This document shows positions 7,637 to 16,028 of a DNA stretch of 64,000 nucleotides, piece after piece. Source of the stretch: Piscinibacter sp. HJYY11 (GTDB lineage Bacteria > Pseudomonadota > Gammaproteobacteria > Burkholderiales > Burkholderiaceae_C); NCBI RefSeq assembly GCF_016735515.1, contig NZ_JAERQZ010000001.1, positions 620,001 through 684,000 on the forward strand, in the 5' to 3' direction. The notes under the pieces were generated by a model. The model did not search any database and was not told where the DNA came from. It worked only from the letters and a program-made list of their open reading frames with translations. The number at the start of each line of letters is the position of its first letter. Within the stretch, counting starts at the first letter, position 1. A program made the position numbers and the translations under genes.

Positions 7637-9187
7637 ATGCGCCACCTGATCGTCGTGCTGGGCGACCAGCTCGACCTCGACGCCTCAGGCTTCGACGGCT
7701 TCGACACCGGCCTCGACGCGGTCTGGATGGCCGAGGTGCAAGAAGAGTCGACGCACGTGTGGTCGAGCAAGGCGCGCATTGCGCTCTTCCTCTCCGCGAT
7801 GCGTCACTTTGCATTGGCCCTGCAGGCCGCCGGCCGCACGACGCACTACACCCGGCTCGATGTGCCTGGCAACGCCGGCACGCTGGCCGCCCAGCTGCAC
7901 GCCGACATCCAGCGCCTGCGTCCTGCGGGCCTGGTCATGACGGCGCCGGGCGACTGGCGGGTGCTGCAGGCGATCAAGTCGGTGGCCGAGGCCAACCGCC
8001 TGCCGCTGGACATCCGCGAGGACCGGCATTTCTTCTGCAGCGTTCGCGAGTTCGCGGCCCATGCCAGGGGCCGCAAGTCGCTGCGCATGGAGTACTTCTA
8101 CCGCGAGCAGCGACGGCGCCACCGCGTGCTGATGGAAGGCGATGGCCCGTCGGCCGAGCCCATCGGCGGCCAGTGGAACTTCGATGCCGACAACCGCGAA
8201 GCGTTCGGTGCCGACGGTCCGGGCGCGGTGCCGCCGCGTGCACGCTTCGAGCCCGATGCCGTCACGCGGGAGGTGCTCGAACTCGTCCGCACGCGCTTCG
8301 CCGAGCACCCGGGCGAGCTCGACAGCTTTGCCTGGCCCGTGACACGCGAGCAGGCGCTGCAGTCGCTGCAGCGCTTCATCGCACAGCGGCTGACCCACTT
8401 CGGCCGCTACCAGGATGCGATGTGGCCAGGCGACCCGTGGCTCCATCATTCACACCTGTCGGCCGCCCTCAACCTGAAGCTGCTGAACCCGCGCGAGGTG
8501 GTGGCTGCGGCGGAAGCGGCGTTTCAGCAAGGGCAGGCGCCCCTGGCCAGCGTCGAAGGCTTCATCCGACAGATCCTCGGATGGCGCGAGTACGTGCGCG
8601 GCGTGTACTGGACACAGATGCCACGCTACCTGGAGCGCAACGCCCTGCAGGCCCGACACGACCTGCCCGCCTGGTACTGGAACGGCGCCACCGACATGGC
8701 CTGCCTGCGCGACGCCCTCACCCAGACGCTTGCCCATGGGTACGCCAACCACATCCAGCGCCTGATGGTCACCGGCCTCTACGCGCTGATGCTCGGTGTG
8801 GAGCCCCGGCAGGTCCACGCCTGGTACCTGGCGGTGTACGTCGACGCGGTCGAGTGGGTCGAACTGCCCAACACGCTCGGCATGAGCCAGTACGCCGACG
8901 GCGGCGTGATTGGCAGCAAGCCCTACATCGCCACCGGCCGGTACATCCAGCGCATGAGCCCGCACTGCAAGGGCTGCCGCTACGACCCCGAACAGCGCGC
9001 GGGCGCAGACGCCTGCCCCTTCACCACCCTCTATTGGGACTTCCTCATGCGCCACGACACCGAACTCGCCGGCAACGCCCGCATGGCGCTGCAGGTGAAG
9101 AACGTGGCGCGGCTGACCGACGCACAGCGGCGCGAGATCCGCGAACGTGCATCGGCCATCCGCCGGGGCGAGGTGGGTGGCGCGTGA
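7637..9187 (+). CDS. Iron-sulfur bacterial cryptochrome/(6-4)-type photolyase
   Basis: A 516-residue protein of the DNA-photolyase-related (FeS-BCP) family, whose Agrobacterium member PhrB repairs (6-4) photoproducts with light, FAD, a lumazine antenna and a 4Fe-4S cluster. The family N-terminus is present (HLIVVLGDQLDLD). The four cluster cysteines are at 356, 444, 447 and 460, with the CxxC and 12-residue gap of the family (CKGC ... CPFTTLYWDF). The FAD-binding helical half includes GWREYVRG and the conserved MSQYADGG stretch. It overlaps the next gene as TGATG. The cysteine spacing makes the family assignment strong; lesion specificity is inferred. Confidence 0.92.
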   Translation: MRHLIVVLGDQLDLDASGFDGFDTGLDAVWMAEVQEESTHVWSSKARIALFLSAMRHFALALQAAGRTTHYTRLDVPGNAGTLAAQLHADIQRLRPAGLVMTAPGDWRVLQAIKSVAEANRLPLDIREDRHFFCSVREFAAHARGRKSLRMEYFYREQRRRHRVLMEGDGPSAEPIGGQWNFDADNREAFGADGPGAVPPRARFEPDAVTREVLELVRTRFAEHPGELDSFAWPVTREQALQSLQRFIAQRLTHFGRYQDAMWPGDPWLHHSHLSAALNLKLLNPREVVAAAEAAFQQGQAPLASVEGFIRQILGWREYVRGVYWTQMPRYLERNALQARHDLPAWYWNGATDMACLRDALTQTLAHGYANHIQRLMVTGLYALMLGVEPRQVHAWYLAVYVDAVEWVELPNTLGMSQYADGGVIGSKPYIATGRYIQRMSPHCKGCRYDPEQRAGADACPFTTLYWDFLMRHDTELAGNARMALQVKNVARLTDAQRREIRERASAIRRGEVGGA

Positions 9188-10392
9188 TGCAGGCCCCAGC
9201 GCCCACGCTTGCCGCGGCACACCAGCGGATTGCCGCCGTTCGGCCCGAGGTATACGCGCGCACCCGCAACGCGCTCGACGGCGCGGTCAGTGGACTGTCG
9301 CCCTATATCACCCATGGCTTCGTGTCGCTCAGTGACGTCCTGTCCGGCGTGTCGGCGCGGCATTCGCTCCAGGTGCAGCACAGGTTCGTCTACGAGCTGG
9401 GTTGGCGTGCCTACTTCCGCCACCAGTGGCAGCACCACGGCGAGGGCATCTTCCGCTCGCTGCACGAGGGCCCGCTGCACGACGGCGCCTACGCCATGGC
9501 CCTGCCGGCCGACATCCGAGAGGGCCGCACCGGCGTTCAGGCCATCGATCAGGCGGTGCGCACGCTCTACCGCACAGGCCTGCTGCACAACCATGCGCGC
9601 ATGTGGCTCGCGAGCTATGTGGTGCACCTTCGAAAGGTGCATTGGCGTGCCGGCGCCGACTGGTTGTACGGCCACCTGCTCGATGGTGACCTCGCCAGCA
9701 ACCATCTCAGCTGGCAGTGGGTCGCCGGCACCGCAAGCCACAAGCCCTACCTCTTCAATGCCGACAACGTGGCACGGCATGCACCTTCGGAGTGGCACAG
9801 CGCTGGCAGCGTGGTCGACACCTCGTACGAGGTACTCGACCGCATCGCCCACACGGCATCGGAGCGGAGCGCCGTGGAACCCACCGCCCGCGAGGACGAC
9901 CCGTGCCCGGAACCTGAACGGTTCACCGCCCCGCCCGCCGGGCTCGGCACCAAGGCGCCGAATGCCGCGGTCGCCGCCGGCTACGACGTCTGGATCGTGC
10001 ACCCCTGGAATCTGGGCGCCCTGCCCGACTCCTTGCCCGACAGGTGTCGGGTGATCGGCATTTTCACCACCGACTTTCACCGCGCCTGGCCCTGGACCGA
10101 GCGGCGCTGGCGTTTTGTCGGCGAGCGCATGGCCGAGCTGACGTCAGAGTGCTGGTACGGGGATGCAAACGCCGTCGGCGCCGCCCTGCAAGGCGCGATG
10201 AGCGTGTGCACCGTCGATGATCCGCACCTCTCACCATGGCTCAGGGACACGGCCGACTGCGCGCCCGCCCCGAGGCTCTTTCCGCACATCAACCAGCGCT
10301 GCGATTCCTTCAGCCAATGGTGGGCACGCGCGAGCCTTGGCCTGAACTCGGCGGCAGACCTCCTGGCGCTCGCTCAGCGGACCGCTGAATGA
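9187..10392 (+). CDS. Photolyase-like FAD-binding protein with C-terminal alpha/beta module
   Basis: A 401-residue protein. Residues about 20-205 match the FAD-binding helical domain of photolyases and cryptochromes: SGLSPYITHGFVSL, ELGWRAYFRHQWQ, LLHNHARMWLASYVVH, LSWQWVAGT and KPYLFNADNVARH. Unlike photolyases it has no N-terminal antenna (Rossmann) domain. After a proline-rich linker, residues about 266-380 form an alpha/beta-looking segment (YDVWIVHPWNLG, RVIGIFTTDFHRAWPW, RRWRFVGERMAEL) that resembles the missing antenna domain placed at the opposite end. Its start overlaps the stop of the photolyase gene, so the two are coupled. DNA repair, photoreception, or an assisting role are all possible. 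Confidence 0.82.
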   Translation: MQAPAPTLAAAHQRIAAVRPEVYARTRNALDGAVSGLSPYITHGFVSLSDVLSGVSARHSLQVQHRFVYELGWRAYFRHQWQHHGEGIFRSLHEGPLHDGAYAMALPADIREGRTGVQAIDQAVRTLYRTGLLHNHARMWLASYVVHLRKVHWRAGADWLYGHLLDGDLASNHLSWQWVAGTASHKPYLFNADNVARHAPSEWHSAGSVVDTSYEVLDRIAHTASERSAVEPTAREDDPCPEPERFTAPPAGLGTKAPNAAVAAGYDVWIVHPWNLGALPDSLPDRCRVIGIFTTDFHRAWPWTERRWRFVGERMAELTSECWYGDANAVGAALQGAMSVCTVDDPHLSPWLRDTADCAPAPRLFPHINQRCDSFSQWWARASLGLNSAADLLALAQRTAE

Positions 10393-10434
10393 TTTCCGCG
10401 CGCGGGTCCTCGGCGAAGAGCCCACTCGACACCA

Positions 10435-11556
10435 TCAACGCGTGAACCTTCCGTCGGCGGCGATGATGGACAGGTCGACGAAGTCGAAACCCGTGTGGTC
10501 CGTCGGCGAATACGACAGCTCCAGCCCCCCGATGTCGAGCCTCTGCATGCCGTGCAGTGCAGCAAGCAAGGCCGCGCGTGTCGGGTCTTTCCCGGCCCGC
10601 TTGATCGCTTCGACCAGCACCTTCGCCGCGGCAAAGCCTTCCAGCATGGCGGGCGACAGCTCGGTCTTGCCCTTGCCCTTGGCCAGCTCGAGCGCGTGCC
10701 GCACGAAGCGCGGCCCGGAGGCCCGCTCGTACGGGAAGACCTGCGTCACGATCGTGCCGCGCGCATGCTCGCCCATCTGCTTGATGAACGCGCCCGAGGC
10801 GTTGTTGGACAAGGTGATGATCTGCGCCGACGAGCCCGCCGCACGGATCGCCTTGGTGGCATCGACCACCGCGGTCGCCGAGCCGATGATCAGCGCCGCC
10901 TGCGCCCGGCTGTGCAGCACCTTCATCGCCACGCCGTAGAACACCGGGTTCTCGCGCTCGAACTCGTGCACGACCACCGGGCTCTTGCCGATGTTCTCGA
11001 AGCCCTTCAGCGCCCCCACCACGGCATCGGCCCCGAACGAGTCCTTCACGTGCAGGACCGCCACGCGGCTGAGCCCGGTCACCCCCAGGTGCTCGATGGC
11101 CCGCATGGCCTCGCGCTGGTAGGTCGCCCGCACGTTGAACACATACGGGTGCGGCGGCTGGTGCAGCACCATGGCGCCGGTCGACGGTGCGATCAAGGGC
11201 ACCCGGTGCTTGGCGAGATGCGGCAGCACGGCCTGGGTGTGCGGCGTGCCCCGGCTCAGGAAGAGCGCCACCGCGCCCTCCTTGACGATCAAGGCTTCCG
11301 CGTTGGCCGCTGCGAGCTTGGGGTCGAACTTGTCGTCCAGCTGGACCAGGCGGATGCGCTGCCCGTTGACACCGCCGCTGGCGTTGACGAAGTCAAGGTA
11401 CAGCTTCGCCCCGAACGACAACTCTTCGACGCTGCCTTTCACCTGGCCGGTGAAGCCGCTGGTCTGGCCGATCACGATGTCGGCTCGTGCGGCCTGGGCG
11501 CACAAGAGCATCGCCAGGGCGCCCATTGCCTTCAGCAGAATCCGTGCGTACCGCAT
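10435..11556 (-). CDS. Branched-chain-amino-acid-type ABC substrate-binding protein
   Basis: A 373-residue periplasmic protein of the LivJ/LivK type. It has a signal peptide (MRYARILLKAMGALAMLLC, cleavage likely after ARA) and then DIVIGQTSGFTGQ, the usual first strand and ligand-binding loop of type I solute receptors. AAALIIGSATAVVDATKAIR and GLELSYSPTDHTG follow as expected in this family. The ATG at 11556 has an AGGAGG ribosome site; the open frame extends farther but has no such site. It follows the Bug-type receptor by 13 bp, so both are one operon. No permease or ATPase genes are adjacent, so the receptor either serves a transporter encoded elsewhere or acts in sensing. Confidence 0.88.
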   Translation of the reverse strand: MRYARILLKAMGALAMLLCAQAARADIVIGQTSGFTGQVKGSVEELSFGAKLYLDFVNASGGVNGQRIRLVQLDDKFDPKLAAANAEALIVKEGAVALFLSRGTPHTQAVLPHLAKHRVPLIAPSTGAMVLHQPPHPYVFNVRATYQREAMRAIEHLGVTGLSRVAVLHVKDSFGADAVVGALKGFENIGKSPVVVHEFERENPVFYGVAMKVLHSRAQAALIIGSATAVVDATKAIRAAGSSAQIITLSNNASGAFIKQMGEHARGTIVTQVFPYERASGPRFVRHALELAKGKGKTELSPAMLEGFAAAKVLVEAIKRAGKDPTRAALLAALHGMQRLDIGGLELSYSPTDHTGFDFVDLSIIAADGRFTR

Positions 11557-11569
11557 GGCGGCCTCCTGT

Positions 11570-12544
11570 TCAGTCGAGCTTGAGCTTCTGCTGCTCCACC
11601 ACGCGCTTGTAGACGGCGTACTCGGCCTTGGTCTCGGCCGCAAACTGTTCAGGGGTGTTGCCGATGATGATCGCGCCGGTCTCCTCAATGCGCTTGCGCG
11701 TCGTGGGGTTCTCCAGCACCTTCTTCACCGACGCGTGCAGCTTCGCGACCACGGGCCGCGGCAGGTTCTTCGGGCCGTGGAAGCCGTAGTACGCCATGCG
11801 GTTCACCGGCTCGAGGCCCAGCTCCTTGAAGGTCGGCACGTTGGGCAGCATGGGCAGGCGCTGAGGCGCGGCCACGGCGATCGGCAGCAGGCGGTTGTCC
11901 TTGATGAAGGGCAGCGCCGAGGGCAGGTTGTCGAAGATCATCGGCACCTGCCCCGCGATCGTGTCGGTCAGGGCCGGGCCTGCGCCGCGGTAGGGAATGT
12001 GCGTGATGAAGGTCTTGGTGATCGACTTGAACAACTCCATCTGCAGGTGCCCGATGCCACCTGCGCCCGAGCTGGCGAACGAATACTTGCCCGGGTTGGC
12101 CTTCACGAGCTCGAGGAAGGCCTTGAAGTCCTTCGCCGGGAACGACGGGTGCACCGCGAGCACGTTGGGCGTGGCGGCGATGTTGATGATCGACGTGAAG
12201 TCGACCGTCGGGTCGTACGGCGTCTTGGGGTTGAGCGACGGCACGGCCGCGGTCGTCGACACCGTCGCGATGCCGACCGTGTAGCCGTCGGCAGGCGCCT
12301 TGGCGATCTCGGTGGCCCCGAGCATGCCGCCCGCGCCACCCTTGTTCTCCACGATCATCGGCTGGCCCATCACCGCCTGCATCTGGTCGGCCACCACGCG
12401 CGCAATGATGTCGGTGGTGCCGCCGGGCGCAAACGGCACGATCACGCGCACCGGCTTGTCGGGGTAGTCGGCCGCCGCAGCAACCAGAGAGACGCTGGCC
12501 AGCGCCGCAGCCAGAAGAATTCTTGTCGTGGACTTGAGGGTCAT
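11570..12544 (-). CDS. Bug/TctC-family periplasmic solute-binding protein
   Basis: A 324-residue receptor of the tripartite tricarboxylate transporter family, hugely expanded in Burkholderiales. A signal peptide (about residues 1-24) precedes YPDKPVRVIVPFAPGG, the hallmark start of Bug proteins. MIVENKGGAGGMLG and HIPYRGAGPALTD are further family blocks that contact the carboxylate ligand. The ATG at 12544 has a GGAGA ribosome site. TctA and TctB membrane genes are absent nearby. It diverges from a DctB/DctD-like two-component system, and a sigma-54-type promoter candidate lies 35-50 bp upstream. By analogy with BctC and its sensor kinase in Bordetella, it may present a ligand to the adjacent kinase. 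Confidence 0.92.
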   Translation of the reverse strand: MTLKSTTRILLAAALASVSLVAAAADYPDKPVRVIVPFAPGGTTDIIARVVADQMQAVMGQPMIVENKGGAGGMLGATEIAKAPADGYTVGIATVSTTAAVPSLNPKTPYDPTVDFTSIINIAATPNVLAVHPSFPAKDFKAFLELVKANPGKYSFASSGAGGIGHLQMELFKSITKTFITHIPYRGAGPALTDTIAGQVPMIFDNLPSALPFIKDNRLLPIAVAAPQRLPMLPNVPTFKELGLEPVNRMAYYGFHGPKNLPRPVVAKLHASVKKVLENPTTRKRIEETGAIIIGNTPEQFAAETKAEYAVYKRVVEQQKLKLD

Positions 12545-12578
12545 CGTGTTGTCTCCGAGTGAATGACACGCCCTCCAC

Positions 12579-12594
12579 TGCATCGGCCATGCCA
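12579..12594 (-). promoter_or_regulatory. Candidate sigma-54 promoter for the Bug/Liv receptor operon
   Basis: Read on the minus strand the 16-mer is TGGCATGGCCGATGCA. It matches the -24/-12 consensus TGGCACG-N4-TTGCA with two changes and keeps the essential GG-N10-GC spacing. A start about 12 bases downstream would leave a leader of about 23 bases before the ATG at 12544. The neighbouring regulator is of the sigma-54 activator type. The match is seen; activity is inferred. Confidence 0.55.
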
Positions 12595-12632
12595 GGCGCT
12601 GCAAGCGTGATGCAACTCGCGCTTTCCCTCGT

Positions 12633-12649
12633 GAAGCGCAAACTGCTTC
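12633..12649. promoter_or_regulatory. Inverted repeat, possible activator site
   Basis: GAAGC-N7-GCTTC lies about 74 bases upstream of the predicted sigma-54 start, a normal distance for an NtrC-family activator site. Arms are only five bases, so chance is possible. Confidence 0.3.
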
Positions 12650-12819
12650 TCGGTTTAACGGGTCTGTCTGGCTGGAAATCCGCACGGCCGGCGATTGCGA
12701 TTGCGGATGTCCGGAATGCGCGCCGTGCGTGTTGTTCACGGCGTGTAAGTAGCTTCCACGACGCCGTGCCGACAGAACGGCTCAACACTCCTGCGCATCT
12801 CAGCACGCGCTGCACGCCA

Positions 12820-14667
12820 ATGCTTTCGCATCACATCACCGTGAGGAGCACGAGCCGCCCGACCCAGGGTTGGCCGCGCTTTTCATGGACGGTGATGGCG
12901 TTCATCGCCTGCGTGGCGCTCGGCTTGTTTGCCTATCGGTTCCTGCTCGAGAGCCGCTTGCAGGACCAGCAGCGCAGCGGCGCGAAGCGCCTCGAGTTCT
13001 TCACGCTCACGCTCGATGCGGTGCTCACGCGCCACGAAGTGCTGCCCGGCGTGCTCGGCCTCGAGCGGCAACTGGCCGCGCTTCTCGATGCGCCGGACGA
13101 GTCCACCCGCGCGGCCGCCAACCTCTTCCTGCAGGCGGCGGCCGCGAAGGCGCAGGTCAGCGCCGTCTACCTGATCGACGACACCGGCGTCACGCTCGCC
13201 GCCAGCAACTGGAACCAGAAGACGAGCTTCGTCGGGCGCAACTACGGCTTCCGCCCCTACTTCCTCGACGCGCGGGACGGCCGCCTCGGCCGCTTCTATG
13301 GGGTCGGCGTGACCAGCGGCGAGGCGGGCTACTTCCTGGCCGCGCAGATCCTCACGCCGCGCGGCGCGACCGGCGTGATCGCGGTGAAGGTCACGCTCGA
13401 CGGCTTCGAGGAAGCCATGCGCCAGAGCGGCGAGACGGTGCTCCTGGCCGACCACGAAGGCGTGGTCTTCCTGAGCTCGGCGCCGGAGTGGAAGTACCGC
13501 GCGCTGGGGGTGTTGTCGGAGGCGGTGCGCGAGCGCTTCCGGCAGACCCACCAGTACGGAGACGCGAAGCTGCTGCCGATCTCCGACCGCGAAGAGGCCA
13601 TCTCGCCTTTCGGCACGGCCACCCTCACCCGCGGCGGCACGGCGCGCGACTACACCGTCATCGGCCACCCCATCGGCCCGCTTGGCTGGCAGATGCTGCT
13701 GCTGGTCGACCCCCAGGAAGCGCACCGCTCGGCCTTGACGGGTGCGCTCGTCGTCACGCTGAGCGGCGGCCTGCTGCTGGCGCTCGCGGTGCAGTGGGAC
13801 TTGCGCCGCCGCAGGCGCAATGACCGCCACGCGGCCGAGGCGCGGCTGAGCGCCGTCCACGCCGAGCTCGAAGGGCGCATCGCACAGCGCACGCTGGCGC
13901 TGTCGGACGCCAACGCGCAACTCGAGCGCAAGGTGGCTGAACTCAAAAGCGCCGAAGCGATCGTGCGCGAGACCCAGGACAAGGCGGTGCAAGCCGGCAA
14001 GCTCGCGGTGCTCGGGCAGCTTTCTGCCGGCATGAGCCATGAGCTCAACCAGCCGCTCACCGCCTTGCTGACGCTGTCGTCCAATGGGTCGAAGCTGCTG
14101 CAGCAGGGGCGCATTCCCGAAGTGCAGGAGAACCTCACGCTCATCAGCGAGGTGGCGGCCCGCATGGGGCGGACCATCACGCAGCTCAAGGCGTTTGCGC
14201 GCAAGGCACCCACCTCGGCAGACCGTGTGCACGTCGTCAACGCGGTGTCGCAGGCCGCGATGCTGGTCGAGCCACGGCGAGACGAGCTGCAGGCCACCAT
14301 CGACCAGCACCAGGTGCCGCCTGACCTGTGGGTCAAGGCCGACGAAACACGGCTGGCCCAGGTGCTCGTCAACCTGCTGCGCAACGGGCTCGATGAAGTG
14401 GCCGGCCAGGACAAGCGCCACATCGACATCAGCGCGGAGCGTGTCGACGACCGCGTGATCCTGCGCGTGCGCGACTCGGGGCCCGGCATCGCGCCCGACG
14501 TGCTGCCCCACCTCTTCGAGCCCTTCTTCACCACCAAGCCGGCCGGCGAAGGGCTGGGCCTCGGGCTCGCGCTGTCACTGGGCATCATCCAAAGCATGGG
14601 CGGCCGCCTGCAAGCCCGCAGCACCCGCGCGGGGGCCGAGTTCTCCATCGAGCTGGAGGCCGCATGA
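12820..14667 (+). CDS. DctB-like sensor histidine kinase
   Basis: A 615-residue membrane kinase. Helix 1 is about residues 22-40 and helix 2 about 305-325, flanking a periplasmic double-Cache-type domain. That domain carries NYGFRPYF and GVTSGEAGYFL, the ligand-site signature of C4-dicarboxylate sensors such as DctB. A coiled coil (335-395) leads to the H box with phospho-acceptor His407 (GMSHELNQPL), an N box (LLRNGLDEV) and G boxes (GLGLGLALSLGI). A longer frame begins at 12559, but the ATG at 12820 gives the normal N-terminal length; its ribosome site is weak. It overlaps the response regulator gene by four bases. A carboxylate ligand is likely; identity is unknown. Confidence 0.9.
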   Translation: MLSHHITVRSTSRPTQGWPRFSWTVMAFIACVALGLFAYRFLLESRLQDQQRSGAKRLEFFTLTLDAVLTRHEVLPGVLGLERQLAALLDAPDESTRAAANLFLQAAAAKAQVSAVYLIDDTGVTLAASNWNQKTSFVGRNYGFRPYFLDARDGRLGRFYGVGVTSGEAGYFLAAQILTPRGATGVIAVKVTLDGFEEAMRQSGETVLLADHEGVVFLSSAPEWKYRALGVLSEAVRERFRQTHQYGDAKLLPISDREEAISPFGTATLTRGGTARDYTVIGHPIGPLGWQMLLLVDPQEAHRSALTGALVVTLSGGLLLALAVQWDLRRRRRNDRHAAEARLSAVHAELEGRIAQRTLALSDANAQLERKVAELKSAEAIVRETQDKAVQAGKLAVLGQLSAGMSHELNQPLTALLTLSSNGSKLLQQGRIPEVQENLTLISEVAARMGRTITQLKAFARKAPTSADRVHVVNAVSQAAMLVEPRRDELQATIDQHQVPPDLWVKADETRLAQVLVNLLRNGLDEVAGQDKRHIDISAERVDDRVILRVRDSGPGIAPDVLPHLFEPFFTTKPAGEGLGLGLALSLGIIQSMGGRLQARSTRAGAEFSIELEAA

Positions 14668-16025
14668 GCCAAGGTGCTGCACACGCGGCGACGGTGATGC
14701 TCGTTGAAGACGACGCCGTGGTGCGCAAGGCCTGCGAGCAGGCCTTGTCGCTCTCGTCGATCGGCGTGCGGGCCTTCGCAAGTGCAGAGGCCGCGCTGGA
14801 AGAGTTCCACCAGGTCCAGCCGAGCGTCGTCGTGACCGATGTCCGCCTGCCCGGCATCGACGGCCTGAAGTTCCTCGAAGAGCTCCACGGCCGCAACAAG
14901 GACCTCCCCATCATCGTGGTCACCGGCCACGGCGACGTGAGCATGGCCGTCGAGGCCATGCGCGACGGGGCCTACGACTTCATCGAGAAGCCGTTCTCGT
15001 CGGAACGGCTGGTGGAGTCGGTGCGGCGCGGCCACGAGCGCTATTCGCTGATCGCCGAGAACCGCCGTCTGCGCGAGCGCCTGCCCTCGGCCGACAAGTC
15101 GGCCGTCATCGGTCAGAGCAGCGCCATCCTGCGGGTGCGCCGCCTCATCAGCGCCCTGGCACCAACCGACGTCGACATCCTCCTCATCGGCGAGACCGGT
15201 GCCGGCAAGGAGGTGGTGGCCAAGCAGCTGCACGACGAGAGCCGGCGCACCGGCCATTTCGTGGCGCTCAATTGCGGCGCCTTGCCCGAGTCGGTCATCG
15301 AGAGCGAGATCTTCGGCCACGAAGCCGGCTCGTTCACCGGCGCCCACAAGCGGCGCATCGGCAAGATCGAGCACGCCAACCGCGGCACCCTCTTCCTCGA
15401 CGAGATCGAGTCGATGACACCGGCGATGCAGACCCGACTGCTGCGGGTGCTGCAGGAGCGCGAGATCCAGCGCCTGGGCAGCAATGAATCCGTTCCGGTC
15501 GACTGCAGGGTGATCGCGGCTGCGAAGGGAGACCTGAAGCTGCTGTCCGACCAGGGCCGGTTCCGCGCCGACCTGTACTACCGGCTGAACGTTGCCTCGA
15601 TCGAGATCGCCCCGCTGCGCGAGCGCCTGGACGACATCCCGCTGCTCGCCACGCATTTCATCCAGTGCGCGGCCGAGCGCTACCGCGTCGAGCCGCCCGA
15701 GCTCACGGTAGAGGTGCTCATGCGATGGCAGCAGCACCACTGGCCGGGCAACGTGCGAGAGCTGAAGAACGCGTCGGAACGCTTCTGCCTGGGGCTGGAC
15801 GATGGCGTGGCGGCCGCCAGGAGCAGCGGCTACTCGCTGGCCGCCCGGCTCGACGTGCTGGAGCGCTCGATGATCAGCGAAGCCCTGCGCAACGCGGGCG
15901 GCAACGTCGGCAAGGCAGCCGACCTGCTGCAGATGCCGCGCAAGACGCTCTACGACAAGCTGCACCGCCACGCTTTGGTGCCGGCCGACTTCTCGACCGA
16001 GCCCGGCAAGGGCGGCGCGCGCTGA
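14664..16025 (+). CDS. DctD-like sigma-54-dependent response regulator
   Basis: A 453-residue NtrC-family activator. The receiver domain holds the acidic pair in VEDDAVV and phospho-acceptor Asp59 (VTDVRLPG). The AAA+ domain has Walker A GETGAGKE (177-184), and the sigma-54-contacting loop reads GSFTGA (222-227) instead of the usual GAFTGA. Walker B is LFLDEIE, and a Fis-type helix-turn-helix closes the protein (NVGKAADLLQMPRKTLYDKL). It is encoded directly after its kinase, overlapping by four bases, and most likely drives the divergent receptor operon, which has a sigma-54 promoter candidate. It converges on the thioesterase gene with three bases between. Confidence 0.93.
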   Translation: MSQGAAHAATVMLVEDDAVVRKACEQALSLSSIGVRAFASAEAALEEFHQVQPSVVVTDVRLPGIDGLKFLEELHGRNKDLPIIVVTGHGDVSMAVEAMRDGAYDFIEKPFSSERLVESVRRGHERYSLIAENRRLRERLPSADKSAVIGQSSAILRVRRLISALAPTDVDILLIGETGAGKEVVAKQLHDESRRTGHFVALNCGALPESVIESEIFGHEAGSFTGAHKRRIGKIEHANRGTLFLDEIESMTPAMQTRLLRVLQEREIQRLGSNESVPVDCRVIAAAKGDLKLLSDQGRFRADLYYRLNVASIEIAPLRERLDDIPLLATHFIQCAAERYRVEPPELTVEVLMRWQQHHWPGNVRELKNASERFCLGLDDGVAAARSSGYSLAARLDVLERSMISEALRNAGGNVGKAADLLQMPRKTLYDKLHRHALVPADFSTEPGKGGAR

Positions 16026-16028
16026 GCG

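Noticed and set aside
13650..15971. 773-residue minus-strand open frame
   Set aside because: It lies antisense to the kinase and response regulator genes, which have intact catalytic motifs.
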